In this document: one piece after another, positions 56,263 through 64,000 of the stretch
How positions within the stretch are numbered: the first letter of the stretch is position 1
Layout: every line of letters starts with the position of its first letter
From: Flagellimonas maritima
Lineage (GTDB): Bacteria > Bacteroidota > Bacteroidia > Flavobacteriales > Flavobacteriaceae
Length of the DNA: 64,000 nt
Reading direction: 5' to 3'
NCBI RefSeq assembly: GCF_003269425.1
Contig: NZ_CP030104.1
Coordinates: 2,885,001-2,949,000 of the forward strand
Translations under genes and position numbers: made by a program
The notes under the pieces: generated by a model
What the model saw: only the letters and a program-made list of their open reading frames with translations
Databases searched by the model: none
Told to the model about the DNA's origin: nothing

Positions 56263-57690
56263 TTATTTTCTATAATCCAGTGCAGGTGGTCTATTGCCCA
56301 AAAGGGGTATGTATTCAAAATCTTTGCCTCTTTTTTCTTCCAGTTCCACTTTTGCTTGCTCAACTACTTTTGGGTTTTTATAAAGATCTATAGCTGTTAG
56401 TGTAAGTGTTTTGGCGGCAACCATCATCCCTTTGGTTCCTATGGAAATTCCACCTGCGGCAACAGCTTGCCAACTATGGGCAGGGGTGCCTGGAACCCAT
56501 GTGGCGGCTCCCATACCTACCGTTGGCACCGTATAGCTCACATCCCCTACATCTGTAGATCCATAAGCTCTTGCTTCTTCTTTATAAGGTTGAATTTTGG
56601 TTGCTCTGTCCATGTTCAATTCTTTATAGCCCAAACTGGTAGAGATTTTATCAGCAAAAGATTTTTCCTCATCCGTGTATGTTATTCCCCCGACCTTTGA
56701 TAAGTTGTCATGCATTATTTTCTGTAAAGTGAGGTTGGGCAAAAGTTCGTGAGTACCTCCTATCATTTCATAATCCATCGTTGTTCCTGTTCCTAAGGCT
56801 GCGCCTTCAGCGGCTTTCAACATTCGGTCAAAAATATCGATTACTATATCCCTTTTATTATGTCTTGCATAATAATAGACCTCGGCAAAATTGGGAACTA
56901 CGTTCGGCGCCTTACCGCCATCGGTTATTACATAATGTATTCTGGCCTCTTGTGGAATATGTTCCCGCATCATATTTATCATATTGTTCATGGCCTCGAC
57001 CCCGTCAAGTGCGGAGCGACCCATTTCCGGTGCACCCGCTGCATGGGCAGAAGTACCATAAAATCTGAATTTGGCCGATTTATTTGCCAGGGCAGCACCT
57101 GCACTGGCCGCATTTTGTGAACTAGGGTGCCAATGGAGTGCAACATCCACATCATTAAAAAGGCCTTCCCTTACCATATAAACTTTGCCAGAGCCACCTT
57201 CTTCTGCCGGACAGCCGTAAAAGCGGATAGTACCCTTGGTTTTGCTTTCATTCAACCAATTTTTTACGGCGATTGCCGCTGCTGTAGATGCAGTTCCAAA
57301 AAGATGGTGCCCGCAAGCATGCCCAGCTTCTTTATTTGCCGATTTTTTCTCTGGCACAGCTTGCTGGGACAGGCCCGGCAGTGCATCATATTCACCTAAA
57401 ATGGCAATTATGGGATAACCAGAGCCATATTCGGCCGTAAAGGCCGTTGGAATCCCTGCCACTCCTTTTTTAATGGAAAAACCTTCATCGGATAATGTCT
57501 TTTGTAACAATGCCGAACTCTCATTTTCCAAATAACCCATTTCGGCAAGCTCCCATATTTCCATAGCGATAGCTCCATATTTCTCAGATTTGGAATCTAA
57601 ATTTTTTAAAACATTGTCCCTATCTTTTTGCGAATAGGAAGAAAAAGTGAACAAGACTGCCGTAATGCCAAGGAGTAGTAATTTTTTCAT
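56263..57690 (-). CDS. M20 family amidohydrolase (AbgB-like), exported
   Basis: A 475-residue protein with a signal peptide (MKKLLLLGITAVLFTFSSYS). The M20D metallopeptidase core has EYDALPGLSQQ (Asp metal ligand), GHACGHHLFGTAS (metal-binding His), PAEEGGSGKVYMV (Glu pair) and the dimerisation lid (GTSAHAAGAPEMGRSALDG). This resembles AbgB, which hydrolyses aminobenzoyl-glutamate or similar amide-linked substrates. Here it is exported, so an extracellular amide substrate is likely. It is divergent from the NADH dehydrogenase. Confidence 0.88.
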   Translation of the reverse strand: MKKLLLLGITAVLFTFSSYSQKDRDNVLKNLDSKSEKYGAIAMEIWELAEMGYLENESSALLQKTLSDEGFSIKKGVAGIPTAFTAEYGSGYPIIAILGEYDALPGLSQQAVPEKKSANKEAGHACGHHLFGTASTAAAIAVKNWLNESKTKGTIRFYGCPAEEGGSGKVYMVREGLFNDVDVALHWHPSSQNAASAGAALANKSAKFRFYGTSAHAAGAPEMGRSALDGVEAMNNMINMMREHIPQEARIHYVITDGGKAPNVVPNFAEVYYYARHNKRDIVIDIFDRMLKAAEGAALGTGTTMDYEMIGGTHELLPNLTLQKIMHDNLSKVGGITYTDEEKSFADKISTSLGYKELNMDRATKIQPYKEEARAYGSTDVGDVSYTVPTVGMGAATWVPGTPAHSWQAVAAGGISIGTKGMMVAAKTLTLTAIDLYKNPKVVEQAKVELEEKRGKDFEYIPLLGNRPPALDYRK

Positions 57691-57750
57691 TGAATGGTTA
57701 TTTTGTTAGTAATGATTTAAAGATACTAAAAAACATATCCCTAAATAGTT

Positions 57751-57777
57751 TTGCACCTTGGGGAATGCTTAAATTTG
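57751..57777 (+). promoter_or_regulatory. ndh promoter with -7 box close to the start codon
   Basis: TTG at 57751-57753 and TAAATTTG at 57770-57777 (exact TAnnTTTG) are 16 bases apart, slightly short of the usual spacing. The expected start of transcription near 57783 gives a leader of about 10 bases to the chosen ATG, or none if ATG 57783 is used. Confidence 0.4.
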
Positions 57778-57791
57778 CCCTCATGTCAGCG

Positions 57792-59072
57792 ATGAATATT
57801 CCACAATCCAGTTTTCCAAGAATCATTATTATAGGTGGTGGTTTTGGCGGTATAGCTTTAGCCAAGAAATTGAGCAAAAAAGAAGTACAGGTAGTTTTGA
57901 TCGACAAGCACAATTATCATACTTTTCAACCCTTGTTATACCAGGTTTCAACAGGTGGATTAGAACCTGATTCCATTGCGTATCCAATTCGGAAAGTGCT
58001 TCAGGGATATCCAAATTTTTATTTTAGGCTTGCAGAAGTGCTACAAATCGATACGGGAAAGCGTAAAATTAAAACGAACATTGGCGAAATACAATATAAT
58101 TATTTAGTGGTTGCCACAGGTTCTGAAACAAATTTTTTCGGAAACAAGAATATTAAAACACTTGGAATGGCAATGAAAACCATTCCGCAGTCATTGAACC
58201 TTCGAAGCCTTATTCTGGAAAATTTTGAACAGGCACTTTTGACCGATGATCTACACGAACGGGATTCCCTCATGAATTTTGTTATCGTGGGTGGTGGACC
58301 AACCGGTGTTGAACTTGCAGGTGCTCTGGCCGAAATAAAAAAAGGAATATTACCAAAGGATTATCCTGATTTGGATACACGTAGGGCACAAATAAATCTT
58401 ATACAGGGTAGCGATAGAATTCTTCCTGCCATGAGCGAAGTTGCATCCAAAAAAGCTGAGCAATTTTTGGAAGGTCTGGGTGTACACGTATGGAAAAATG
58501 TGCGCGTAACCGATTATGACGGAAAATTGGTAACTACCAACAATGATATTTCCTTTAATTCTGAAACTTTGGTCTGGGCTGCGGGCGTAAAAGCTGTCAA
58601 CATTGAGGGATTGGATGCCAAAGAATTGCTCAGTAGGGGAAATCGCTTGAAAGTGAACCGATTCAACCAAGTTGAAGGATTCAATGAAATCTTTGCCGTA
58701 GGCGATGTTGCCCAAATGGAAACCGAGGCTTTCCCAAATGGACATCCCATGATGGCCCAGCCTGCAATGCAACAAGGCGAACACCTTGGTGAAAATTTGG
58801 TGCGCATTGTTGAAAACAAAGCATTAAAACCTTTTAAATATAGGGATAAGGGCAGTATGGCCACAGTTGGCAGGAATAAGGCCGTAGTGGATTTGCCCAA
58901 GTTTAAGTTCCAAGGAGTTTTTGCTTGGTTCGTATGGATGTTCGTTCACTTATATTTTTTAATAGGATTCAGAAATAGAGTAGTGGTCTTTATCAATTGG
59001 GTATACAATTATATTAGATTTGACCGTGAAGCACGTTTGATTATAAGGCCTTTTAAAAAGATTCACCAATAA
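57792..59072 (+). CDS. ndh: Type II NADH dehydrogenase (NDH-2)
   Basis: A 426-residue flavoprotein with two Rossmann folds: FAD motif IIIIGGGFGGIALAKKL near the N-terminus and NADH motif FVIVGGGPTGVELAGALAEI. FAVGDVAQMETE is the second FAD-contact segment. The C-terminus has an amphipathic/hydrophobic anchor (FAWFVWMFVHLYFLIGF) for membrane attachment. It oxidises NADH and reduces menaquinone without pumping protons. I chose ATG 57792 (MNIPQSSFPR); a start at 57783 is possible, and the open frame extends much further up without similarity. Confidence 0.92.
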   Translation: MNIPQSSFPRIIIIGGGFGGIALAKKLSKKEVQVVLIDKHNYHTFQPLLYQVSTGGLEPDSIAYPIRKVLQGYPNFYFRLAEVLQIDTGKRKIKTNIGEIQYNYLVVATGSETNFFGNKNIKTLGMAMKTIPQSLNLRSLILENFEQALLTDDLHERDSLMNFVIVGGGPTGVELAGALAEIKKGILPKDYPDLDTRRAQINLIQGSDRILPAMSEVASKKAEQFLEGLGVHVWKNVRVTDYDGKLVTTNNDISFNSETLVWAAGVKAVNIEGLDAKELLSRGNRLKVNRFNQVEGFNEIFAVGDVAQMETEAFPNGHPMMAQPAMQQGEHLGENLVRIVENKALKPFKYRDKGSMATVGRNKAVVDLPKFKFQGVFAWFVWMFVHLYFLIGFRNRVVVFINWVYNYIRFDREARLIIRPFKKIHQ

Positions 59073-59108
59073 TCCCATGGAGATGAGCTGTTTTTTTGCT
59101 TTGGACAT

Positions 59109-59292
59109 TTAGAATGTCTTGCATATTTCATCAAATTTTATGAGCAGTGTTTTGGCCTGGAGAAAATAGTTGGATGACTCCCCACTCTTTTTTAGTTCAC
59201 AGGGTTTGACAAAATAATCCGATATAATTTCAAGATTTGTAATGTTCGGATTTATTTTTTTAAAGTTCAGTAGATAGTCACTTAGTTTAAAT
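59109..59292 (-). pseudogene. Coding-like fragment without a start codon
   Basis: On the minus strand a 60-codon frame opens just after a TAA and reads KLSDYLLNFKKINPNITN, with a middle part SDYFVKPCELKKSGESSNYF and an end FDEICKTF before TAA. There is no ATG, GTG or TTG at its beginning and the upstream sequence turns into repeats. It looks like the 3' remnant of a deleted gene; chance open frame in AT-rich DNA is the alternative. Confidence 0.3.
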
Positions 59293-59314
59293 TAAGCTTA
59301 CATCAATAATGTAA

Positions 59315-59332
59315 GGCCGAGCACAGTCGAGG
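59315..59332. repeat. GGCCGAGCACAGTCGAGG intergenic repeat
   Basis: The reverse complement, CCTCGACTGTGCTCGGCC, resembles a CTTCGACTGNGCTCAG-type short repeat that I know to be common between flavobacterial genes. Only one copy is seen in this window. Confidence 0.4.
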
Positions 59333-59511
59333 TCCAATTTTTGGAGTCAAGCGTTCTTGACTACGTTAGAACTGACAATTTATAAAATCATACTGTTCCT
59401 GATTTTCAATTTAATAGATAGTTGAAATTATATATTTATCTACTGACCTCTATATTTTTTTTTATAAAATCAACCATAGTACATTATGAAAACTGGAAAT
59501 CCTGGTTCATT

Positions 59512-59597
59512 GTCATGTTGAACTCGTTTCAACATCCCATTCACCAATTTTGCAACCGATTCCGAGGATGGGAGCCTGAAACAAGTTCAGGATGACG
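59512..59597. repeat. Long imperfect inverted repeat (REP/MITE-like)
   Basis: The left arm starts GTCATGTTGAACTCGTTTCA (59512) and the right arm, on the opposite strand, starts GTCATCCTGAACTTGTTTCA (from 59596); both continue into a TCCCAT-type segment, with about 26 bases between. Such GTCATnnTGAACTnGTTTCA elements are widely scattered in Flavobacteriaceae intergenic DNA. A short relative lies at 7547-7567. Confidence 0.6.
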
Positions 59598-59746
59598 GCA
59601 AAAATGTGCTGTCTTAATATATATATACCTCCAAATTTTGAGGCTAAAAGGTAAAATAGCAAGATGCACTACGGGTCAAAATCATTGAATTGTGTATCGT
59701 CCAAACCAATAAATTCAGAAACACCAAGACCCATCAATTTTTTAAA

Positions 59747-59857
59747 CTATTTTTCTGAAGACTCTATTTCCCCATTGGCAGTGCTGTCGGTCAAATTGAG
59801 ATTAAAGATACTGGCAAATCGCTCCACTTCATCTTTTATCCAATCGCTCCATTCCAT
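59747..59857 (-). CDS. Mini-ORF translationally coupled to the GH13 gene
   Basis: Its ATG overlaps the GH13 stop codon (TAATG), a classical coupling arrangement. It encodes 36 residues, MEWSDWIKDEVERFASIFNL followed by an acidic tail ending SSEK, then TAG. The same frame stays open for 25 more codons (FKKLMGLGVSEFIGLDDTQF and a short acidic end) to another TAG at 59669. It may be a genuine 36-residue peptide or a 62-residue protein broken by an amber mutation. I recognise no family. The start and length fit no other feature. Confidence 0.45.
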   Translation of the reverse strand: MEWSDWIKDEVERFASIFNLNLTDSTANGEIESSEK

Positions 59858-61545
59858 TAAGAAATCTTATAAACACAAGCTTGATAAGGATTTAATTCAA
59901 AATCTCCAGAATTTTTAAAGGCTTGATTGGTATCATTTGAAATCAATAGATTCAAATTGGAGGTTATTGAGTTCTTTAATTGAAAAGTTGCCATATCTTC
60001 TGAGAAACTAAGAAGGACCAGATATTTATCGTTATCCATGCTTCTGGTGTAAGCATAGATCTGTTCATTGTCTTCCAAGAGCAATTCGTAATTTCCGTAA
60101 ACCAATCCTAAATGATTTTTACGTATTTGAACCATTCTTTTGAAGTAGTTCAATACCGAGTCCTTTTTTTTCTCCTGCTCGGCCACATTGAGACCTTTTT
60201 TGTGGTTTTTATTGACTTTCAACCATGGTCTTGCTTCGGAAAAACCTGCATTTTTAGAACTGTCCCACTGCATGGGTGTTCTCGCATTATCACGACTGGC
60301 TTCTTTTTCGTTCGCTATAAAATCATCTAGGTCTACACCCTTATCTTTTAATAATTCGTACCTATTTAATGTGTTGATATCCTGATAATCTTCTATAGAA
60401 TCAAATCTAATATTGGTCATTCCAATCTCATCGCCATAATAAAAATATGGTGTTCCTTTCATCGTCAAGAGAAAAGTGTGAAGCATGGTTGCGGAATTGT
60501 ACCAGTGTTCTGGGGAATCATTGCCCCATCTGCTTACGGCCCTGGGAAAATCATGATTGCCCAGAAACATACTGCCCCATCCTTTATCCGCAAATATTTT
60601 ATCCCAGTCGGAATGTATTTTTTTAAATTCTGTAAGCTTCCAGGAATCTTTGCGCATCCAAAATACTTCATCACCATCGCGATCAAGGGACATCAACTCA
60701 AAATGAAAGAACATGTTGAGTTCTTCTCTTTCTTCATCCACAAAAAGCAAAGCTTGGTCTCTTGCCACTCCTGGAGTTTCACCGACCGTCATGATATCGT
60801 ATTTGCTAAGAACCTCCCTGTTCATCTCATGTAAATACTCATGTAATTTTGGTCCATCGGCATAAAAAGGAATAAAGTTTCCATCATATTTTTCAGGTAG
60901 TTCAGGATAATCTGTGTCTTTGGAAATAAATGGAATCACATCCATACGGAAACCATCGACCCCTTTTTTAAACCAAAAATGCATCATGTCATATATTTCT
61001 TGTCGCACTTTGGGATTCTCCCACTTTAAATCGGGCTGTTTAACGGAAAAGTAGTGTAGGTAGTAACTATCTGTTGGCTCATCATATTTCCATGCGTTTC
61101 CATCAATATCAAAATAACTGAAACGTTCAGGAGGAGTTCCCTTTTCGGCGGGCCACCAATGGTAATAGTCACGATAGGGATTGTTCCTTGATTTTCTAGA
61201 CTCTTGAAACCAATGGTGTTCATCACTGGTATGGTTCACGACCAAATCCATCACCAACTTTAGATCCCTAAGGTGCATTTGTTCCAATAGCTCTTCAAAA
61301 TCGGCCATAGTACCAAATTCTTCCATTATATCCCGGTAATCACTGATGTCATAGCCGTTGTCATCATTTGGTGATTTGTAAACGGGGCATAACCATATAA
61401 TATCTATTCCTAGGTTTTTTATATAATCCAATCGTTTGATGATTCCTTTAATATCACCGACCCCATTACCTGTAGTATCTTGAAAACTTCTAGGGTATAT
61501 TTGGTATACGATTCCCTCTTTCCACCAAGTACGTGATTGCTTCAT
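59857..61545 (-). CDS. GH13 alpha-glucosidase (oligo-1,6-glucosidase type)
   Basis: A 562-residue cytosolic GH13 enzyme. It starts WWKEGIVYQIYPRSFQDTTG and has DLVVNHTSDEHHWF (region I), GFRMDVIPF (nucleophile Asp), TVGETPG (acid Glu) and LGNHDFPR (third Asp). QPDLKWENPKVRQ and NGYDISDYRDI fit the oligo-1,6-glucosidase/alpha-glucosidase branch, which hydrolyses isomalto-oligosaccharides or maltose. There is no signal peptide, so it works on imported sugars. A mini-ORF is coupled to its stop codon. Confidence 0.92.
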   Translation of the reverse strand: MKQSRTWWKEGIVYQIYPRSFQDTTGNGVGDIKGIIKRLDYIKNLGIDIIWLCPVYKSPNDDNGYDISDYRDIMEEFGTMADFEELLEQMHLRDLKLVMDLVVNHTSDEHHWFQESRKSRNNPYRDYYHWWPAEKGTPPERFSYFDIDGNAWKYDEPTDSYYLHYFSVKQPDLKWENPKVRQEIYDMMHFWFKKGVDGFRMDVIPFISKDTDYPELPEKYDGNFIPFYADGPKLHEYLHEMNREVLSKYDIMTVGETPGVARDQALLFVDEEREELNMFFHFELMSLDRDGDEVFWMRKDSWKLTEFKKIHSDWDKIFADKGWGSMFLGNHDFPRAVSRWGNDSPEHWYNSATMLHTFLLTMKGTPYFYYGDEIGMTNIRFDSIEDYQDINTLNRYELLKDKGVDLDDFIANEKEASRDNARTPMQWDSSKNAGFSEARPWLKVNKNHKKGLNVAEQEKKKDSVLNYFKRMVQIRKNHLGLVYGNYELLLEDNEQIYAYTRSMDNDKYLVLLSFSEDMATFQLKNSITSNLNLLISNDTNQAFKNSGDFELNPYQACVYKIS

Positions 61546-61719
61546 TTATGTTAGGTTGTTTTAAAATTGTTTATCGAGCAGTTACTTTATTACTATATGC
61601 TGATTTCTCTTAGTTGTAGTTTTCACGTTTGCGATTGTAGCTCAAAAAAGGTTAAAAGTCTTTTAATTATTTAGGGCGACATTATTTTTAAGCTAACTTA
61701 ATACATAAAATTAAATGAC

Positions 61720-62235
61720 ATGGATAGTCGGCAAAAGTTTATTTTTATCGTGGTGCTCTTTGGCGGAATTATTTTCATGCATGCACAGCAGCCTCAAATT
61801 TCAACTCCTAAACAAGGTTCAGAATTTATCATTGGGGGATTTAGCTATCCGGATTTTGGAGATGGGTCTCGTTACGCATCATTTTCAATACAGTATCAAT
61901 TGACAAATTCTACAGAAATCAGTGTTTTTGGACATCATTATAAAAATATGGTAGCAGAACGGTTTCAAATTCCCATTCAGATTAAGCAATATTTAAACGA
62001 AGATTTTTATATAATTGGAGGTTACGAACAAGAATGGGATTTGCGAAACCAGAACAAGGGCGTACCAAACAGTAAACCTCTACAAAGTATATTTTATGGA
62101 ATGGGCTACGATGTAAAACCTGGTCTTTCTGTTGAAGGTCTATTACAACATACTATAAACAGTCCGGATTTTAGTCCTCTTGGTATGGGTCACGGATTCC
62201 CAGTTTATAAGGTGAGAACAAAGTTTAAGTTTTAA
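61720..62235 (+). CDS. Small exported beta-rich protein, outer-membrane barrel-like
   Basis: A 171-residue protein with signal peptide (KFIFIVVLFGGIIFMHAQ). The mature part alternates short beta strands (SRYASFSIQYQLTNSTEIS, DFYIIGGYEQEWDL, SIFYGMGYDVKPGLSVEG) and ends in VYKVRTKFKF, an aromatic C-terminus typical of outer-membrane barrels. I recognise no named family. It converges on xerD with a 5-base gap. Confidence 0.65.
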   Translation: MDSRQKFIFIVVLFGGIIFMHAQQPQISTPKQGSEFIIGGFSYPDFGDGSRYASFSIQYQLTNSTEISVFGHHYKNMVAERFQIPIQIKQYLNEDFYIIGGYEQEWDLRNQNKGVPNSKPLQSIFYGMGYDVKPGLSVEGLLQHTINSPDFSPLGMGHGFPVYKVRTKFKF

Positions 62236-62240
62236 TTGCC

Positions 62241-63137
62241 CTATTTTCTAGGATGAAATTTGTTAAGCACATTTGTCAAGTGGGTTCTATTTACATGGAC
62301 ATAAATTTCAGTGGTCGTTATACTTTCATGACCCAGCATTTGTTGTATTGCCCTTAAATCAGCACCATTTTCCAAAAGATGTGTTGCAAAGGAATGTCTA
62401 AAGGTGTGCGGGCTAATATTTTTCTCAAGACCAATTTTTTCTGCCAAGCGTTTTATCACCGTAAATATCATAGCTCTCGTAAGCTGTTTTCCCCTTCTGT
62501 TTAAAAAAAGGCAGTCTTCATGCTCTTTCTGTATTTTTAGTTTGTGCCTAACTTCCTTTATATAGATATTGATGTATTTTTTGTTTATGTTGCTTATGGG
62601 AACAAATCGCTGCTTATCTCCCTTGCCTGTAACCTTTATAAAATCTTCATCAAAATAAAGGTCGGACAGTTTGAGATTTACAAGCTCAGAAACCCTAAGC
62701 CCACAGCCGTACAAAGTTTCTAGGATGGCACGGTTGCGTTCTCCTTGCGGTAACGAAAGGTCTATTGCATTGATCAGGTCGTTTATTTCTTCCACCGCCA
62801 AAGTGTCCGGGAGTTTTCTCCCAATTTTTGGAGCTTCAATTAAATCCATGGGATTATCCGTTCTTAGATCTTCAAAAATTAGATAGGTAAAGAAACCTTT
62901 TAGACCGGAAATAATTCGTGCTTGCGAACGGGGATTTACAATTTTGGCAATATCATAAATAAATTTTTGAACAGTTTCTTGATTTATTTGTAAAGGTTTC
63001 TGGTCGATTTCATAATCATTCAAATAATTTATCAGTTTTTTTAGATCCAAAATATAACTGGAAATTGTGTTTTCTGAAAGCCCTCGCTCTATGCTCAGAT
63101 AATATTTATAATCCTGTAAAGCTTGTTTCCAGTTCAT
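62241..63137 (-). CDS. xerD: Site-specific tyrosine recombinase XerD
   Basis: A 298-residue tyrosine recombinase with an N-terminal SAM-like DNA-binding domain and C-terminal catalytic domain. The catalytic residues are in YGCGLRVSELVNL (Arg), HTFRHSFATHLLENG (His and Arg), LGHESITTTEIY (His, with the nucleophile Tyr in EIYVHV). It resolves chromosome dimers at dif with a partner recombinase. No phage or integron genes are nearby, so it is the housekeeping enzyme. Confidence 0.93.
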   Translation of the reverse strand: MNWKQALQDYKYYLSIERGLSENTISSYILDLKKLINYLNDYEIDQKPLQINQETVQKFIYDIAKIVNPRSQARIISGLKGFFTYLIFEDLRTDNPMDLIEAPKIGRKLPDTLAVEEINDLINAIDLSLPQGERNRAILETLYGCGLRVSELVNLKLSDLYFDEDFIKVTGKGDKQRFVPISNINKKYINIYIKEVRHKLKIQKEHEDCLFLNRRGKQLTRAMIFTVIKRLAEKIGLEKNISPHTFRHSFATHLLENGADLRAIQQMLGHESITTTEIYVHVNRTHLTNVLNKFHPRK

Positions 63138-63281
63138 CGATTAAATATAACCGTATTTTTTTTCTTGCAAGTTTTAAGATGAAGAAGGGAATCCGTCAAT
63201 TGAAACATACCATTGGTCAAATAACCAAAGGACAATTTCTCCACATCGTTATTTTCGCGCTACTAATAAAAAACTATTAAA

Positions 63282-63797
63282 ATGTTGAAAAAATTCTTAT
63301 TGACCTTTGCTTTTATGGGAGTAATTTTTACGGGATTTGCGCAAAATGTTGATTTTGGACTGACGGGCGGTTTTGCAAATATCGCTGAACGGATAAAAGA
63401 AGGGAATACTACTATTTCAAATTCTGAATCTGGCATATATGTTGGAGCGTTTGCAGATTTTGAAGTGAATAGTGGTTTTTCAATTCAGCCAGAATTGTTG
63501 TATGTCACAGTTGAGGAATTTCAATCTTTGGTAGTACCTATTTCGGCCAAGTTTTATATGACCGATATTTTCAATATTCAAGTTGGTCCACAGTTGGCGT
63601 TTATATTGGAGGAGATTCCTGATAGTTTTACAGGTGTTCAAATAGATATAGCGGGCGGAATAGGTTTGGACATAACGGAACTATTTTTTGTACAAGCACG
63701 CTATTCTTACCAATTGAACAACACTTTCACCGGAAGTGACGATGTCAAAATAAAATACAATTATTTGACCATTGGGGTTGGTTATAAATTTTGGTAA
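63282..63797 (+). CDS. Outer-membrane beta-barrel (porin family) protein
   Basis: A 171-residue protein with signal peptide (MLKKFLLTFAFMGVIFTGFA) and an eight-stranded barrel pattern: VDFGLTGGFANIAE, SGIYVGAFADFEVNSGFSI, NIQVGPQLAFIL, IDIAGGIGLDITELFFVQAR and terminal YLTIGVGYKFW. It matches the small PorT-like/OmpA-barrel proteins common in Bacteroidota. The function is unknown; adhesion or envelope stability is usual. Confidence 0.82.
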   Translation: MLKKFLLTFAFMGVIFTGFAQNVDFGLTGGFANIAERIKEGNTTISNSESGIYVGAFADFEVNSGFSIQPELLYVTVEEFQSLVVPISAKFYMTDIFNIQVGPQLAFILEEIPDSFTGVQIDIAGGIGLDITELFFVQARYSYQLNNTFTGSDDVKIKYNYLTIGVGYKFW

Positions 63798-63964
63798 AAA
63801 AAATATTTTTTTGTTATAATAGCCAATTCCAAATAGACTGAACAGAACATCTTGAATCGTTATTCGGTCATACCCATTTGTTTGACAATTTGCCGAACTA
63901 CAGCAGGTACTGATACTATACTCGTAAAGTGAGCGTTTTATATCCCAACCTTAACTTATCGATT

Positions 63965-64000
63965 ATGAAAACAAAGTATCTATTTTTAATTGTCATTTTT
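63965..64000 (+). CDS. Start of a further exported protein, cut by the window end
   Basis: An ATG at 63965 opens MKTKYLFLIVIF, the basic start and hydrophobic core of a signal peptide. Twelve codons are visible. There is 167 bases of AT-rich sequence between it and the preceding gene, and no terminator I can identify. It cannot be classified further. Confidence 0.5.
   Translation, partial: MKTKYLFLIVIF

Larger units (their letters stand above)
59073..59668. other. Repeat-rich intergenic region without an intact gene
   Basis: About 600 bases follow ndh. They hold a coding-like remnant on the minus strand (59109-59292), a GGCCGAGCACAGTCGAGG element (59315-59332) and a long inverted repeat (59512-59597). 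The rest is AT-rich, with no promoter or RNA that I can recognise. Confidence 0.6.

Noticed and set aside
59664..59918. Plus-strand open frame of 84 codons
   Set aside because: It is antisense to the coupled mini-ORF and overlaps the GH13 end; it has no protein-like pattern or promoter.
62241..63137. xerD as a marker of an integron or phage
   Set aside because: The protein has the housekeeping XerD layout and the flanks hold no attI, cassette array or phage genes.
63179..63280. Small open frame between xerD and the porin gene
   Set aside because: 34 codons, no conserved features, and it ends 1 base before the porin ATG; the stretch is more simply the promoter and leader region.

Overview
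The window looks like a chromosomal segment of a marine Flavobacteriaceae bacterium (Bacteroidota). The evidence is the AT-rich sequence, Bacteroidota-type promoters (TAnnTTTG -7 boxes), weak or absent Shine-Dalgarno sites, Bacteroidota-restricted DUF families (DUF6452/DUF6048 beside rlmD, DUF6515), carboxypeptidase-regulatory-like domains, fasciclin lipoproteins, bacillithiol synthesis (BshC) and a MoxR/DUF58/DUF4129/DUF4350 membrane locus. I see no rRNA, tRNA, CRISPR array, prophage or intact insertion sequence. Most of the window is ordinary, densely packed core genome; a few short stretches are accessory.

Layout. 0-6 kb: tail of an amidohydrolase, TrhA-like membrane protein, ZIP transporter, rRNA guanine methyltransferase, VOC protein, and the rlmD-DUF6452-DUF6048 operon. 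6-15.5 kb: ornithine aminotransferase (rocD), a two-gene module of a cytosolic trypsin-like protease (zinc ribbon plus YbjN-like tail) with a YbjN-like partner, LD-carboxypeptidase, surface/lipoprotein genes, a membrane-anchored AraC regulator, and an AT-rich single gene followed by a strongly palindromic non-coding element. 15.6-24 kb: M14 carboxypeptidase, bshC, a GT39 glycosyltransferase and an exported GH65 enzyme with pgmB. 24-29 kb: a tightly overlapping operon guaA - LysM/periplasmic-binding protein - OsmC - DUF922. 29-33 kb: AraC regulator, serine hydrolase, exported sugar isomerase-like protein, a probably frameshifted DUF3820 gene and an Asp/Ser-rich lipoprotein. 33-37.5 kb: pyrG, yidC, DUF6515. 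37.7-42.2 kb: two tandem multi-domain fasciclin lipoproteins. 42.6-45.3 kb: mnmA, nitronate monooxygenase, YfiM-like protein. 45.3-52.2 kb: the MoxR locus with a divergent RDD gene. 52.2-57.7 kb: TRIC channel, cyclophilin, NUDIX, acyltransferase, ECF sigma factor with a membrane partner, M20 amidohydrolase. 57.7-64 kb: type II NADH dehydrogenase, a repeat-rich intergenic region, a GH13 glucosidase with a previously unseen coupled mini-ORF, xerD, and small beta-barrel proteins.

How the genes work together. Nucleotide synthesis (guaA, pyrG), tRNA/rRNA modification (mnmA, rlmD, RlmL-like), membrane biogenesis (yidC, acyltransferase, ndh), redox defence (bshC, OsmC) and alpha-glucan use (GH65, pgmB, GH13) are clear. 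The best candidates for something undescribed are the protease/YbjN module (7.7-10.0 kb), the cassette-like gene with its folded 3' element (14.6-15.5 kb), and the mini-ORF translationally coupled to the GH13 gene (59.67-59.86 kb). All functional statements come from reading the sequence and from family knowledge; no database search was run.
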